NCBI GenBank assembly: GCA_029005135.1 | Contig: JAQXFO010000019.1 | Coordinates: 1-64,000 of the forward strand | Reading direction: 5' to 3' | Origin: Lachnospiraceae bacterium | GTDB lineage: Bacteria; Bacillota; Clostridia; Lachnospirales; Lachnospiraceae | DNA: 64,000 nt | Shown: one piece after another, positions 1 through 8,356 of the stretch | How positions within the stretch are numbered: position 1 is the first letter of the stretch | Layout of the letters: every line of letters begins with the position of its first letter | Notes under the pieces: generated by a model | The model's database searches: none | What the model saw: the letters and a program-made list of their open reading frames with translations, nothing else | Told to the model about the DNA's origin: nothing | Program-made: the position numbers and the translations under genes

Positions 1-2
1 CT

Positions 3-872
3 GAGATGGCAAATAAATGGAATGTGTCAGAGCGTAGTGTCAGAAATTATTGCGCTCAGGGACGTGTGAATGGCGCATTTCTTACCGGAAAGACCTGGAA
101 TATTCCCGAAAATGCAGAAAAACCGGAGCGCGCCAACAAGAGAAAAGAGGAACCGATTACTCTGCTGGCGATTCTGAAAGAGCAGAAAGCAAGCAAATAC
201 GCCGGCGGCATTTATCATAAGACGCAGATCGATTTGACATACAACTCAAACCACATTGAAGGCAGTCGCCTGACTCACGATCAGACCAGATATATTTTTG
301 AAACCAACACGATTGGTGTGGAAAATGAAGTTCTCAATGTTGACGATGTGATTGAAACAGCAAATCATTTTCGCTGTATTGACATGATTATTGAGAATGC
401 AAAAGCGGCCTTAACGGAGAAATTCATAAAGGAACTTCATCTGATCCTGAAGAATGGTACAAGTGATTCCAGAAAGGATTGGTTCGCTGTCGGTGACTAC
501 AAAAGAATTCCCAACGAGGTTGGCGGTAAGGATACGGCCCTTCCGGAAGAAGTTGCCGCTAAGATGAAGGCGTTGCTGACAGAATACCATGCCGGGGAAG
601 AAAAGACCTTTGAAGATATTCTGGACTTCCATGTGAAGTTTGAACGCATCCATCCGTTCCAGGATGGCAATGGTCGTGTGGGCAGATTGATTATGTTCAA
701 GGAATGCCTGAAATATAATATTGTTCCGTTTATTATTGAGGAGGAGCTGAAGCTGTTCTATTACCGGGGATTGAAAGAGTGGGATAATGAAAAAGGCTAT
801 CTGACAGACACGTGTTTGACCGCACAGGATAACTATAAAGCCTGTCTGGATTATTTTAGAATTCCGTATTAG
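3..872 (+). CDS. Fic family protein (class II), 5' end outside the window
   Basis: Fic-domain protein, expected to transfer AMP or another nucleotide moiety to a protein hydroxyl. Counting from the ATG at 6, the catalytic motif HPFQDGNGRVGR lies at residues 216-227 (His216), and SNHIEG at 81-86 fits the inhibitory (S/T)xxxE(G/N) helix of class II Fic proteins, where Glu85 would block ATP. The N-terminus (KWNVSERSVRNYC) is a winged-helix or HTH-like segment. The codon before the ATG is an in-frame GAG, and KEMAxKWxxSERxVR is a usual family start, so I infer the true start lies upstream of the window. The gene is visibly more AT-rich than what follows, which suits a mobile accessory gene. No antitoxin gene is visible; inhibition is probably internal. 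Target unknown. Confidence 0.85.
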   Translation, partial: EMANKWNVSERSVRNYCAQGRVNGAFLTGKTWNIPENAEKPERANKRKEEPITLLAILKEQKASKYAGGIYHKTQIDLTYNSNHIEGSRLTHDQTRYIFETNTIGVENEVLNVDDVIETANHFRCIDMIIENAKAALTEKFIKELHLILKNGTSDSRKDWFAVGDYKRIPNEVGGKDTALPEEVAAKMKALLTEYHAGEEKTFEDILDFHVKFERIHPFQDGNGRVGRLIMFKECLKYNIVPFIIEEELKLFYYRGLKEWDNEKGYLTDTCLTAQDNYKACLDYFRIPY

Positions 873-971
873 AGCGCAAGCCCTCTTTTCTTTATCCAAT
901 TTCACCAAATCCAATCCGTCCTCCCGTTTTCTCTTTTTACGTTTTATCTAAAAAGCGACACTAACATTTGT

Positions 972-1005
972 AAGGTCTATCTATTGAAGAGATAGGCCTT
1001 TTTTT
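972..1005 (+). terminator. Rho-independent terminator after the Fic gene
   Basis: AAGGTCTATCT (972-982) pairs with AGATAGGCCTT (990-1000), with one G-U pair and a 7-nt loop, and the right arm runs into a T tract (999-1005). It lies about 100 nt after the Fic stop and separates that gene from the catabolic operon. Confidence 0.8.
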
Positions 1006-1031
1006 GTTATCCTTACGTTAGATACATACAG

Positions 1032-1050
1032 CGTACGAAAGGACCGTACG
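1032..1050 (+). promoter_or_regulatory. CGTACG direct/inverted pair flanking a ribosome binding site
   Basis: CGTACG occurs at 1032-1037 and again at 1045-1050. Each copy is a palindrome, and between them sits AAAGGA, the ribosome binding site of the first aldolase gene (ATG at 1054). The pair could fold to place the SD in a 7-nt loop, or be a two-site operator. No convincing promoter was identified between 1006 and 1053. Confidence 0.4.
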
Positions 1051-1053
1051 ATA

Positions 1054-1980
1054 ATGGCGAGTAAAAAAACATTATACAATATGATTGGCGTCATTACCGC
1101 GATGAATACGCCGTTTGACGAGAATAACGAGGTGGATTACGAGGGGTTCGAGAAGCATGTCCGTTATGCCATCGAGGCCGGCGTGGCGGGCCTCATAACC
1201 CCTTGCGTGGCAGGTGAGTTCAACATGCTGACGCCGGACGAGAGGATCGGCCTTCTCCGGACGGCGGTGCGTGTGGCTGACGGGCGTGTGCCTGTTCTCA
1301 GCGGTGCGACGGCCGATACGTTGGACGAGACGCTGGCCTTTGTCCGCGAACTGACCGATGCGGGGGCTGATGGCGTCATGGTCAATGTGCCCTATGACAA
1401 TGATGACCAGTATCGCGATTATATACGCGCTATTGATGCGGAGCATCCCCGGATGCTCATGGTTCAGGAGTATGACCTGAACGGCCCGGGGGTCCGTCCG
1501 GAGCTGATCGCGGAGATGTTCGAGGAGGTTCCCTCCTTCCGCTGTCTGAAACTGGAACTGGCACTGTCGGGGCCGAAGTACACCACGATGCTGGAACTGA
1601 CCGGCGGCCGCCTGCACATCTCCGGCGGCTGGGGTATCACCCAGTATATCGAAGCCCTGGACCGCGGTGTTCACGGCATGGTGCCCACGGGGCTTCATGA
1701 GGGCTTCTGCACCCTGGATCGTCTCTACCGCGAAGGCTATCGCGACAAGGCCCGGGCCATCTTTGCCCGGCTTCAGCCTATCGCCGTCTTCGCCAATCAG
1801 ACCGGTATTCTGTCCCAGTATTTCTACAAGCGGCTTCTCTGGAGGCAGGGGTATTATAAGACGCCGAATATCCGGACACAGGGTATCGCCTACGACCGCT
1901 ATTATCAGCGGATCGCCGATGAGATGATCGATGATTACGAAGTGCTGGTCCGGGATATCAAGGCCGGTATGTATGACTGA
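1054..1980 (+). CDS. DapA/NanA-family class I aldolase (dihydrodipicolinate synthase-like)
   Basis: 308-aa TIM-barrel protein of the DHDPS/N-acetylneuraminate lyase superfamily, which makes or breaks C-C bonds via a Schiff base between a lysine and the keto group of pyruvate. The likely Schiff-base lysine is Lys166 (FRCLKLEL) and the relay tyrosine is Tyr140 (VQEYD). The usual GTTGE motif is altered to CVAGE (51-55), so the carboxylate-binding Thr-Thr pair of true DapA is missing. That argues for a different keto-acid substrate. It is first in the catabolic operon, followed after 38 bp by a second family member. Substrate unknown; lysine biosynthesis is unlikely because a canonical dapA is at 16886. 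Confidence 0.85.
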   Translation: MASKKTLYNMIGVITAMNTPFDENNEVDYEGFEKHVRYAIEAGVAGLITPCVAGEFNMLTPDERIGLLRTAVRVADGRVPVLSGATADTLDETLAFVRELTDAGADGVMVNVPYDNDDQYRDYIRAIDAEHPRMLMVQEYDLNGPGVRPELIAEMFEEVPSFRCLKLELALSGPKYTTMLELTGGRLHISGGWGITQYIEALDRGVHGMVPTGLHEGFCTLDRLYREGYRDKARAIFARLQPIAVFANQTGILSQYFYKRLLWRQGYYKTPNIRTQGIAYDRYYQRIADEMIDDYEVLVRDIKAGMYD

Positions 1981-2018
1981 ACAGCAGGAATCAGGAAGGA
2001 AAAGGAAGGTAACTGTTT

Positions 2019-2924
2019 ATGAAAGAATTAAAAGGCACCGTCATTCCGATGATCACCCCGTTTACCGACAATGACACCGTCGATGTCGAAGATGTCCGCC
2101 GGGAGGTGGATTATCTCATTGACGCCGGTATGGATGCGCTGTATCCCTGCGGCACAACGGGCGAGATGATGTATCTGACGGCCGAAGAGCGGAAGCTTGT
2201 TGCCGCAGTGACCGTCGAACAGGCCGCCGGCCGTGTGCCGGTCTTCGTCCATGTGGGCGCCTGGAGTCAGGCCAGCACCATTGAGCTGGCGCAGCACGCC
2301 GTTGCCATCGGTGCTGACGGTATCGGTGTTGTGACGCCGGTTTTCTTCAAGCTGAGCGACAAGGCCCTGTTTGAATTCTACAAAGCCGTGTCCGACAGCG
2401 TCCCCGCGGATTTCCCGATCTATCTCTACGGGATTCCGCAGTGTGCCGTGAACGACATTTCCCCGGAACTGGCGGATAAGCTGGCGAAGGCCTGTCCGAA
2501 TATTATCGGCATCAAGTACAGCCTGGGAGATTTTACGAAGCTTCAGAAGTTCACACAGGTCAACGGCGGCCGCTTCAGTGTGCTGGCCGGTCCCGACCAT
2601 ATGATGGCGGCCTTTATGGCCATCGGCGGCAAGGGCGTCGTCTCCGGCAATGCCATGTGCGTGCCGGAACATTACGTGGCCCTGGCGAAGGCCATTGAAG
2701 AGAAGGACAGCGAGCTGGTGAAGACGCTGCAGGTGAGGACCAACATTTTCAATGAGATCCTCTGCCGCAATAACAATATCGCCGTTTACAAGGCGGTCAT
2801 GAAGGACAAGGGCATCATCAAATCTCTGGCCATGCGCCGGCCGATGGAGGCCCTGACGCCGGAGGAAGCCGAGGCGATGATGGCCGAACTCAAAGGCCTC
2901 GACTACGATAAGGTGCTTGTGTGA
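2019..2924 (+). CDS. DapA/NanA-family class I aldolase, second copy
   Basis: 301-aa DHDPS/NAL superfamily protein with canonical motifs: GTTGE at 45-49, Tyr137 in YLYGIP and Schiff-base Lys166 in IGIKYS. DapA's substrate-binding arginine after the tyrosine motif is not evident (IPQCAVND), so a sugar-acid or keto-acid aldolase/dehydratase is more likely than DHDPS. It is only distantly similar to the preceding protein, so this is not a recent duplication. SD AAGGAAGG lies before the ATG. It belongs to the same transcription unit as the TctABC transporter and HpaI-type aldolases. Confidence 0.87.
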   Translation: MKELKGTVIPMITPFTDNDTVDVEDVRREVDYLIDAGMDALYPCGTTGEMMYLTAEERKLVAAVTVEQAAGRVPVFVHVGAWSQASTIELAQHAVAIGADGIGVVTPVFFKLSDKALFEFYKAVSDSVPADFPIYLYGIPQCAVNDISPELADKLAKACPNIIGIKYSLGDFTKLQKFTQVNGGRFSVLAGPDHMMAAFMAIGGKGVVSGNAMCVPEHYVALAKAIEEKDSELVKTLQVRTNIFNEILCRNNNIAVYKAVMKDKGIIKSLAMRRPMEALTPEEAEAMMAELKGLDYDKVLV

Positions 2925-2946
2925 TGCACCGGTATCCGATGACACA

Positions 2947-2974
2947 TTGAATTTCAATGACCATGGTGGTCATT
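2947..2974 (+). promoter_or_regulatory. Overlapping inverted repeats upstream of tctC
   Basis: AATGACCA (2956-2963), a 3-nt centre and TGGTCATT (2967-2974) form a perfect 19-bp inverted repeat. It overlaps a second dyad TTGAA-T-TTCAA (2947-2957). The block ends 28 bp before the substrate-binding-protein ATG and is not followed by a T tract, so it is more like an operator (or internal promoter region) than a terminator. TTGAAT at 2947 could act as a -35 box, but no good -10 is at the right distance. Confidence 0.45.
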
Positions 2975-3002
2975 AGAAAATATCTCAAAAGGGGGTATTC
3001 AC

Positions 3003-4064
3003 ATGAAAAAGAAGTTGTTAGCTCTGTTTTTAACTGGTGTTATGGCTCTGTCCATGACGGCCTGCGGTTCCGCGGCATCCTCTGCCGAGGCCCCGGCTTC
3101 CGAACCGGCGTCTTCTGAGGAAAGCAAAGCCGAAGAATCCGAAGCTGCGCCGGCTGAAGAGACGTCGGATGTCGATTTCCCGACAAAACAGATCACGCTG
3201 ATCTGCCCGTTCAGTGCCGGCGGCGCTTCTGACACGATCAGCCGTCTGTATGCTGCCGCTCTTGAAAAAGAGACCGGTGTCTCCGTCATCGTTGACAACA
3301 GAACCGGTGCCGGCGGCGCTGTCGGTTTCGAAGCGACGGCCAACGCCGAGGCGGATGGCTATACCATTGGTTATCTTTCCGCCGAGATCACAACCATCAA
3401 GGCCATGGGCAACTCCACTGCTGAGCCGAGCCAGTTCATCGCTCTGGGCAGCGTTATGAAGATCGACCCGGTTATCTGTGTCAAGGCCGACAGCAAGTAT
3501 GAGACTCTGGAAGACTACATCGCCGATGCCAAGGCTAACCCGGGCGTCATCACCTGCGGTACCGCCGCTGCCGGCAACTTCTATCATCTGGGTATGCTGC
3601 AGCTGATGGAAGCGGCTGACTGCCAGATCAACATGGTTCCGTTCGCCGATGGTACCGCCAATGCCGTTGCTGCCCTTCTCGGCGGAACGCTTGACTCTGT
3701 CGTGGCCGGCACCTCTGAGATTCTGGCCAACGTCGAATCCGGCGACTTCCGTATCCTGGGCTCCCTGTCCGAAGAACGCTCCAGCTTCTTCCCGGATGTC
3801 CCGACCTGCAAGGAACAGGGTTATGATGCCGTCTCCGCTACATGGGGCTATTTCGCTGTCCCGGCCGGCACACCGGACGAGATCGTCGAGATCCTGCGTG
3901 AGGCCTCTGCTGCCGCCATCGATACCGATGACATGAAGTCCACACTGGCAGAACGCGGCTTCGAGTATTATTACAATGATGGTGATTCTTATCAGAAGAC
4001 CGTAGAAGAGCTCTTTGTTACCAACAGCGCTCTGATCGAAGACTTCGGCCTGAACGTCAACTAA
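3003..4064 (+). CDS. Tripartite tricarboxylate transporter substrate-binding lipoprotein (TctC/Bug family)
   Basis: 353-aa extracytoplasmic solute receptor that captures a carboxylate and delivers it to TctA/TctB. It has a type II signal peptide with lipobox SMTAC (Cys21), then an Ala/Ser/Glu-rich linker (about 22-57). The Bug-family fold begins at FPTKQITLICPFSAGGASD, with the typical PFxAGGxxD ligand loop. SD GGGGG precedes the ATG. It is the first of three contiguous transporter genes and is followed by a strong hairpin (4115-4144), consistent with the receptor being made in excess. The ligand cannot be deduced; Bug proteins bind di- and tricarboxylates, aromatic acids and other small acids. 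Confidence 0.92.
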   Translation: MKKKLLALFLTGVMALSMTACGSAASSAEAPASEPASSEESKAEESEAAPAEETSDVDFPTKQITLICPFSAGGASDTISRLYAAALEKETGVSVIVDNRTGAGGAVGFEATANAEADGYTIGYLSAEITTIKAMGNSTAEPSQFIALGSVMKIDPVICVKADSKYETLEDYIADAKANPGVITCGTAAAGNFYHLGMLQLMEAADCQINMVPFADGTANAVAALLGGTLDSVVAGTSEILANVESGDFRILGSLSEERSSFFPDVPTCKEQGYDAVSATWGYFAVPAGTPDEIVEILREASAAAIDTDDMKSTLAERGFEYYYNDGDSYQKTVEELFVTNSALIEDFGLNVN

Positions 4065-4114
4065 GGCGGCAGCGCCGTTATCATCCGCTGACAATTGCAT
4101 CACGTCTTTATCAG

Positions 4115-4144
4115 GAGGGCCGGAGAGAGTGTTCTTCGGCCCTC
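4115..4144 (+). other. Intercistronic stem-loop between tctC and tctB
   Basis: GAGGGCCG (4115-4122) pairs perfectly with CGGCCCTC (4137-4144), and GAGA/TCTT extends the stem to about 12 bp with a 6-nt loop. No T run follows, so it is not a classical terminator. Such hairpins after binding-protein genes commonly protect the upstream mRNA and lower downstream expression. It buries an AGGAGG (4113-4118) and a GTG (4129), which argues against the longer tctB start. Confidence 0.75.
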
Positions 4145-4188
4145 TCGGTATCCATGAAGGTTATGGTTTTCGCGAGAGGTACGCATTG

Positions 4189-4665
4189 ATGAAAAAACTG
4201 ACAAAAGGTGATGCCATTCCCGGCATTTTCTCCGTCATCATAGGCGTTTTCGGTTTGGTTCTTATTCTGACCAATCAAAAAATGACGATCCTGGGGAACT
4301 CGCTGACCGGTGTCCTCGGGCCCGGCTTCTTTCCCTTCCTGGCTTCACTTTGCCTGGTGCTCCTTGGCATCGCGCTGATTAGCCGCGGCATCCGTCAGAA
4401 CGGCGGCATTGACTATCTCAATCTGACCCCGGAAACAAAGAAGAATTTCCTGACGATCGGCCTTATCACCGGCAGCTGCCTGCTGCTCCTGATTATCTGG
4501 AAACTGACGAAAAACTATTTTATTATTTCTCTTTTTATCTATTCCATCGTTCTCAACCTTCTGCTGAAGCGCAGTAAAGTGTTTACGATCATTTTCGCCG
4601 TGGTCCTGACCGGTTTTATCTATGCTCTGTTCGTCATGGCTTTCGGCATTAACTTCAGACCATAA
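4189..4665 (+). CDS. Tripartite tricarboxylate transporter small membrane subunit TctB
   Basis: 158-aa, four-helix membrane protein of the TctB family, partner of TctA. I chose ATG 4189 (MKKLTKGDAIPG) because GAGAGG lies 9 nt upstream and TctB proteins usually start like this. An in-frame GTG at 4129 would add 20 residues unlike the family and lies inside a strong hairpin. Predicted helices are about 11-28, 45-66, 86-107 and 112-152 (two). It ends 14 bp before tctA with SD AAAGGAGGAG between, so the two are co-translated membrane components. Confidence 0.85.
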   Translation: MKKLTKGDAIPGIFSVIIGVFGLVLILTNQKMTILGNSLTGVLGPGFFPFLASLCLVLLGIALISRGIRQNGGIDYLNLTPETKKNFLTIGLITGSCLLLLIIWKLTKNYFIISLFIYSIVLNLLLKRSKVFTIIFAVVLTGFIYALFVMAFGINFRP

Positions 4666-4679
4666 AGGAGGAGAGGAAA

Positions 4680-6194
4680 ATGTCAATCGATGTATGGATG
4701 AGTGCTTTCTCCAATCTGCTGACTCCTTCCGTTTTCTTATATCTGATTGCCGGTGTTCTCATCGGTACGCTGATCGGGGCCCTTCCCGGTCTGTCCGCCA
4801 CCATGGGTATCGCCCTGGTGACGCCGATTACCTTCTGGCTTGACAAGGCTGACGGCTTTGCCATGCTGATGGGCCTGTGGAACGCCGCGATCTTTGCCGG
4901 CGGCATCACTGCCATCCTGATCAATACGCCGGGCACACCGGCCTCCCTGACTCAGTCCTGGGACGGTTATCCCCTCTACAAGCAGGGCAAGGGCGGTCTG
5001 GCCCTCGGCATCAACGTCATCTATTCCTTCCTCGGCGGTATGGTCTCCATCATCCTGCTGATCCTTCTGGCTTCCCCGATCGCCAGCATCACCATCAAGT
5101 TCGGCCCCGCCGAATACTGCATGGTTGCTCTCTTCGGCATGAGCATGATGATTGCCGTCTCCGGCGGCGATGTCCTCAAGGGTCTTGTGCTGGGGGCACT
5201 GGGTATCCTGCTCTCCACCGTCGGCATCGATCCCGTCACGGGCCTTCAGCGCTTCTGCTTCGGCAGAACCGACCTGACGGCCGGTATCGACTTTATCCCG
5301 GTCATGATCGGTCTCTTCGGTCTGGCTGAGGTGCTTTTCCAGATCTATGAATACAACGCTCAGCAGGAGGAGAAGGACCGCGAAGCCCGTCAGGTCAACC
5401 TGAAGCTCGGCAAGGTTCTGCCGCCGGCTAAGGAGATGAGCCGCTGGACACCGCGCTGCCTGATCTCCGCCGTCGTCGCTACCATCGTCGGTGCGATTCC
5501 TGCAGCCGGCGGCGATATCGCTTCCATCATCTGCTGGGGCAATTCAAAGCGCATGAGCAAGGAAGGCGACGAATACGGCAAGGGCTCCATGGAAGGTCTG
5601 GCTGTCTCGTCCTCAGCCAATAACGGCGTTATCGGCGGTGCCATGTGTACCATGCTGACCCTGGGTATTCCGGGCGACGCCACCACCGCCGTCCTTCTGG
5701 GTTCACTGATGATGTACGGCATGACGCCGGGCTACAAGATGTTCACGGAAAATGCTGAATTCACCGCCCAGATCATGATCCTGATGATCCTGGCCAACAT
5801 CGCCTTCCTCATCATCGGTCTGGCGACGGCCAAGGTCTGCGCCCGCTTCCTGAACATGAGACAGCCCACCGTCTGGGTTGCCGTCAGCGTTCTGTGCATC
5901 GTGGGTTCCTTCTGTATCAACAAGCGCTTCACGGATGTGGTTATCATGTTTGCCATGGGGATCCTGGGTATGTTCCTCAAGATCTACAAGTTCCCCATCG
6001 GCCCGCTGGTCCTCGGCCTGCTTCTGGGTGCTACCATCGAGAAAAATGTCCGTCTGGCCATGGTCATCTCCGGCGGCAAGTGGAGCTATTTTGTGACCCG
6101 GCCGATTTCCTGTGTCCTTCTGATTCTGGTTATCGCCACCTTCCTTTTCCCGATCATCAAGAGCCTTGTGAAGAAGAAAAAAGCGCAGGCTTAA
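4680..6194 (+). CDS. Tripartite tricarboxylate transporter large permease TctA
   Basis: 504-aa polytopic permease of the TctA family, the secondary transporter that moves the TctC-bound acid across the membrane using an ion gradient. The family signature GALPGLSATMG is at about 33-43, and the internal-repeat counterpart GAIPAAGGDIAS is near 270. About 11-12 hydrophobic helices are visible, and length is typical. The tail KKKKAQA is basic and cytoplasmic. It completes a contiguous tctC-tctB-tctA set and is followed by HpcH/HpaI aldolase genes, linking transport to aldol cleavage. Confidence 0.93.
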   Translation: MSIDVWMSAFSNLLTPSVFLYLIAGVLIGTLIGALPGLSATMGIALVTPITFWLDKADGFAMLMGLWNAAIFAGGITAILINTPGTPASLTQSWDGYPLYKQGKGGLALGINVIYSFLGGMVSIILLILLASPIASITIKFGPAEYCMVALFGMSMMIAVSGGDVLKGLVLGALGILLSTVGIDPVTGLQRFCFGRTDLTAGIDFIPVMIGLFGLAEVLFQIYEYNAQQEEKDREARQVNLKLGKVLPPAKEMSRWTPRCLISAVVATIVGAIPAAGGDIASIICWGNSKRMSKEGDEYGKGSMEGLAVSSSANNGVIGGAMCTMLTLGIPGDATTAVLLGSLMMYGMTPGYKMFTENAEFTAQIMILMILANIAFLIIGLATAKVCARFLNMRQPTVWVAVSVLCIVGSFCINKRFTDVVIMFAMGILGMFLKIYKFPIGPLVLGLLLGATIEKNVRLAMVISGGKWSYFVTRPISCVLLILVIATFLFPIIKSLVKKKKAQA

Positions 6195-6248
6195 GAGACA
6201 GGCTACCATTGACGCTGCTATGACAACTGTGAGTGACGGAGACAAATT

Positions 6249-7031
6249 ATGAGATACGCAGACAAGCTGAGAGACAAGATAAACAAAGGTGAACTGAATT
6301 TCGGTACCCACTGCTCCACAACGGAACCCTGGTACTATGAGATGTGCGGCCTTCTGGGCTATGACTATATCTGGATTGAAAATGAACACATGGGCATGAC
6401 GATGCCCATGGTGCAGCACGCCATCGTGGCTACCAATGCCGGCGGCTGCGCGGCCATCGTCCGTGTCCAGGATCATTCTATGTGCAACATCAAGCCGGTG
6501 CTGGAGGTCGGCCCCGACGGCATGATCTTCCCGATGGTCAACACGGCTGACGAGGCCCGGGCCCTGGTGGAGCTGTGCAAATACCCGCCGCGGGGGAAGA
6601 GAGGATTCGGCCCTCTGCGGGCCATGGATTACAGCAATATGCCTCTTGATGAATATCTGAGGACCGCCGATGACAGCATCCTGCTCTTCATGCAGTGCGA
6701 GACGGCGGAGTCGGTGCATAATCTGGAGGAGATTCTGGCTGTCGACGGTGTGGATGCTATTCTGGTGGGTCCGATGGACCTGTCCGGTTCCATCGGAAAG
6801 ATGGGGCAGTTCGAGGATCCTGAGGTCAAAGACCTGTTCCAGCAGATCATTGACAAGTGTAAGGCGGCGGGCAAGCCCTTCGGCATGTCCATCGGCCTGA
6901 ATTATGACCTGGTGCATTTCTTCATCGATCAGGGGGCCAGCTTTGCCACCATGGGCACACCGCAGGATTATTTCTTCACGATGAGCAAAGAAGTTGTCAA
7001 AACGGTCCGGGAGATCGAGAAAAACCGGTGA
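6249..7031 (+). CDS. HpcH/HpaI family class II aldolase
   Basis: 260-aa TIM-barrel, metal-dependent aldolase related to 4-hydroxy-2-oxoheptanedioate aldolase and 2-keto-3-deoxy-sugar-acid aldolases, which release pyruvate (or oxaloacetate) and an aldehyde. Likely catalytic positions are Glu46-His47 (WIENEH, usually DxEH), Arg72 (VRVQ) and metal ligands Glu151 (QCET) and Asp177 (GPMDLSGS). The Asp-to-Asn change in the usual IDxEH motif may alter specificity. The gene precedes a second member of the same family by 37 bp. Exact substrate unknown. Confidence 0.88.
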   Translation: MRYADKLRDKINKGELNFGTHCSTTEPWYYEMCGLLGYDYIWIENEHMGMTMPMVQHAIVATNAGGCAAIVRVQDHSMCNIKPVLEVGPDGMIFPMVNTADEARALVELCKYPPRGKRGFGPLRAMDYSNMPLDEYLRTADDSILLFMQCETAESVHNLEEILAVDGVDAILVGPMDLSGSIGKMGQFEDPEVKDLFQQIIDKCKAAGKPFGMSIGLNYDLVHFFIDQGASFATMGTPQDYFFTMSKEVVKTVREIEKNR

Positions 7032-7068
7032 CGAACGGCAGCTTTTCCGACAGCAGGAGGCTTCAGTT

Positions 7069-7845
7069 ATGATGTCAAAGTTAAAAATCAAGCTTCAGAA
7101 CAGGGAACCGGTGGCCGGAACTCATGTCTTTCTGAAGGACCCGTGCATCTCCGAGATGTTCGGGGCACTGGATTATGACTGTGTCTGGATCGATACCGAA
7201 CATACGGCGATGGATCTGGAGACGGTGGAGAATCATCTTCGGGCTGTCAAGGCCGGAGGCGGCGAGAGTATCGTCCGCGTCCAGTGGAATGACCCGATAT
7301 TTGTGAAACGTATTCTGGAAATGGGCCCCACCGGCATTCTTTTCCCGACCATCAATACGCCGGAGGAACTGGATCTGGCCGTGCGCTCGACCCTGTATCC
7401 GCCGGAGGGCATCCGCGGCTTCGGCCCCATGCGGGCAATCCGCTACGGCATCGACGATTCCTGGGACTATACGCGCCGCAGCAATAAGGAACTGGTACGT
7501 TTTTCCCAGATCGAGTCCTATATCGCCGTCGAAAATATGGCGGAAATGGTCAAAAATCCCTATGTCGACTGCTTCATCTTCGGCCCGAACGACCTGTCGG
7601 CCTCCATCGGCCGGCTGGGCGAGCCCTACTGTCAGGAGGTCAGTGACCTGATCGATGAAGCCATCCGGATTATCAGCGCGGCCGGCAAGTCCATCGGTGT
7701 GGCCACCGGTGACTGGAGCGAGGAAGTGGTCGGCTACTGGCACAACAAGGGCATCAACTGTATCTTTGCCGGTCTGGATTACCTGCACCTCTTAAAGGGC
7801 GCGCAGGAGGGACTGGCTACACTTCACAAGGTTCAGGGCCGCTGA
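7069..7845 (+). CDS. HpcH/HpaI family class II aldolase, second copy
   Basis: 258-aa aldolase whose key residues fall on the same numbers as in E. coli HpaI: His45 (IDTEH), Arg70 (IVRVQ), Glu149 (QIES) and Asp175 (GPNDLSAS). That supports a functional divalent-metal pyruvate aldolase. I chose ATG 7069 because AGGAGG (7055-7060) lies 8 nt upstream; the longer in-frame start at 6994 is inside the preceding gene and adds a basic non-family segment. Two diverged HpaI-type enzymes in one operon suggest two successive or stereochemically different cleavages. Confidence 0.9.
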   Translation: MMSKLKIKLQNREPVAGTHVFLKDPCISEMFGALDYDCVWIDTEHTAMDLETVENHLRAVKAGGGESIVRVQWNDPIFVKRILEMGPTGILFPTINTPEELDLAVRSTLYPPEGIRGFGPMRAIRYGIDDSWDYTRRSNKELVRFSQIESYIAVENMAEMVKNPYVDCFIFGPNDLSASIGRLGEPYCQEVSDLIDEAIRIISAAGKSIGVATGDWSEEVVGYWHNKGINCIFAGLDYLHLLKGAQEGLATLHKVQGR

Positions 7846-7874
7846 GGCGGCCCGTATCCCATAAGGAGGGTCTT

Positions 7875-8342
7875 ATGCAGTACGGGAATTATCAGAGTCA
7901 GGCCCGCTATGATCTGACGGCGCCGGGCTTTCAGACGGCCTTCGCCTTTCTGACGCGGGAGGATCTCGACACTCTGGCGCCGGGCTCCATAGCCCTGGAA
8001 AACGGCGTCAAAGCCAATATTTTGAATTACGCCACCTCGTATCATTCGGAAAATGTCTTCGAGACACACGAGGCTTACTTCGATGTACAGTATCTGGTAT
8101 CCGGCGAGGAGCGGATCCTTGTGGCTAAGAGGGAGACCCTGACCGTCAGGGTGCCTTACGATCCCGATAAGGATGTGGTTTTCTATGAGGATCCGGAAGA
8201 GTGCAGCTCACTGGTGATGAAGGCCGGCGACTATGCGGTCTTTTCACCGGAGGACGGCCACAAGGTAACGGACTGCCTGAAGGATCCTGTTGACGTGGTG
8301 AAGATTGTGCTGAAGGTCCCGGTGGCAGGGGCTGTCCGATAA
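7875..8342 (+). CDS. YhcH/YjgK/YiaL (EbgC/NanQ) family cupin-like protein
   Basis: 155-aa jelly-roll protein of the YhcH family (DUF386). E. coli YhcH (NanQ) has been described as a metal-dependent anomerase that supplies the open-chain form of N-acetylneuraminate to its aldolase; EbgC and YiaL are relatives from sugar operons. Candidate metal ligands are Glu63, His65 and Asp70 in FETHEAYFD and His129 in SPEDGHK. Lys143 is in the usual C-terminal strand. SD AAGGAGGG is present. Its position beside two NanA-type and two HpaI-type aldolases suggests it opens a cyclic sugar-acid substrate for them (inference). Confidence 0.87.
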   Translation: MQYGNYQSQARYDLTAPGFQTAFAFLTREDLDTLAPGSIALENGVKANILNYATSYHSENVFETHEAYFDVQYLVSGEERILVAKRETLTVRVPYDPDKDVVFYEDPEECSSLVMKAGDYAVFSPEDGHKVTDCLKDPVDVVKIVLKVPVAGAVR

Positions 8343-8356
8343 CAGGGTAAACACAT

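Noticed and set aside
873..971. Possible small gene or antitoxin after fic
   Set aside because: No frame with a start, SD and reasonable length is visible; the stretch is AT-rich spacer up to the terminator.
4129..4188. Longer tctB start at GTG 4129 with AGGAGG upstream
   Set aside because: SD and GTG are inside a 12-bp hairpin, and the added residues do not resemble TctB N-termini.
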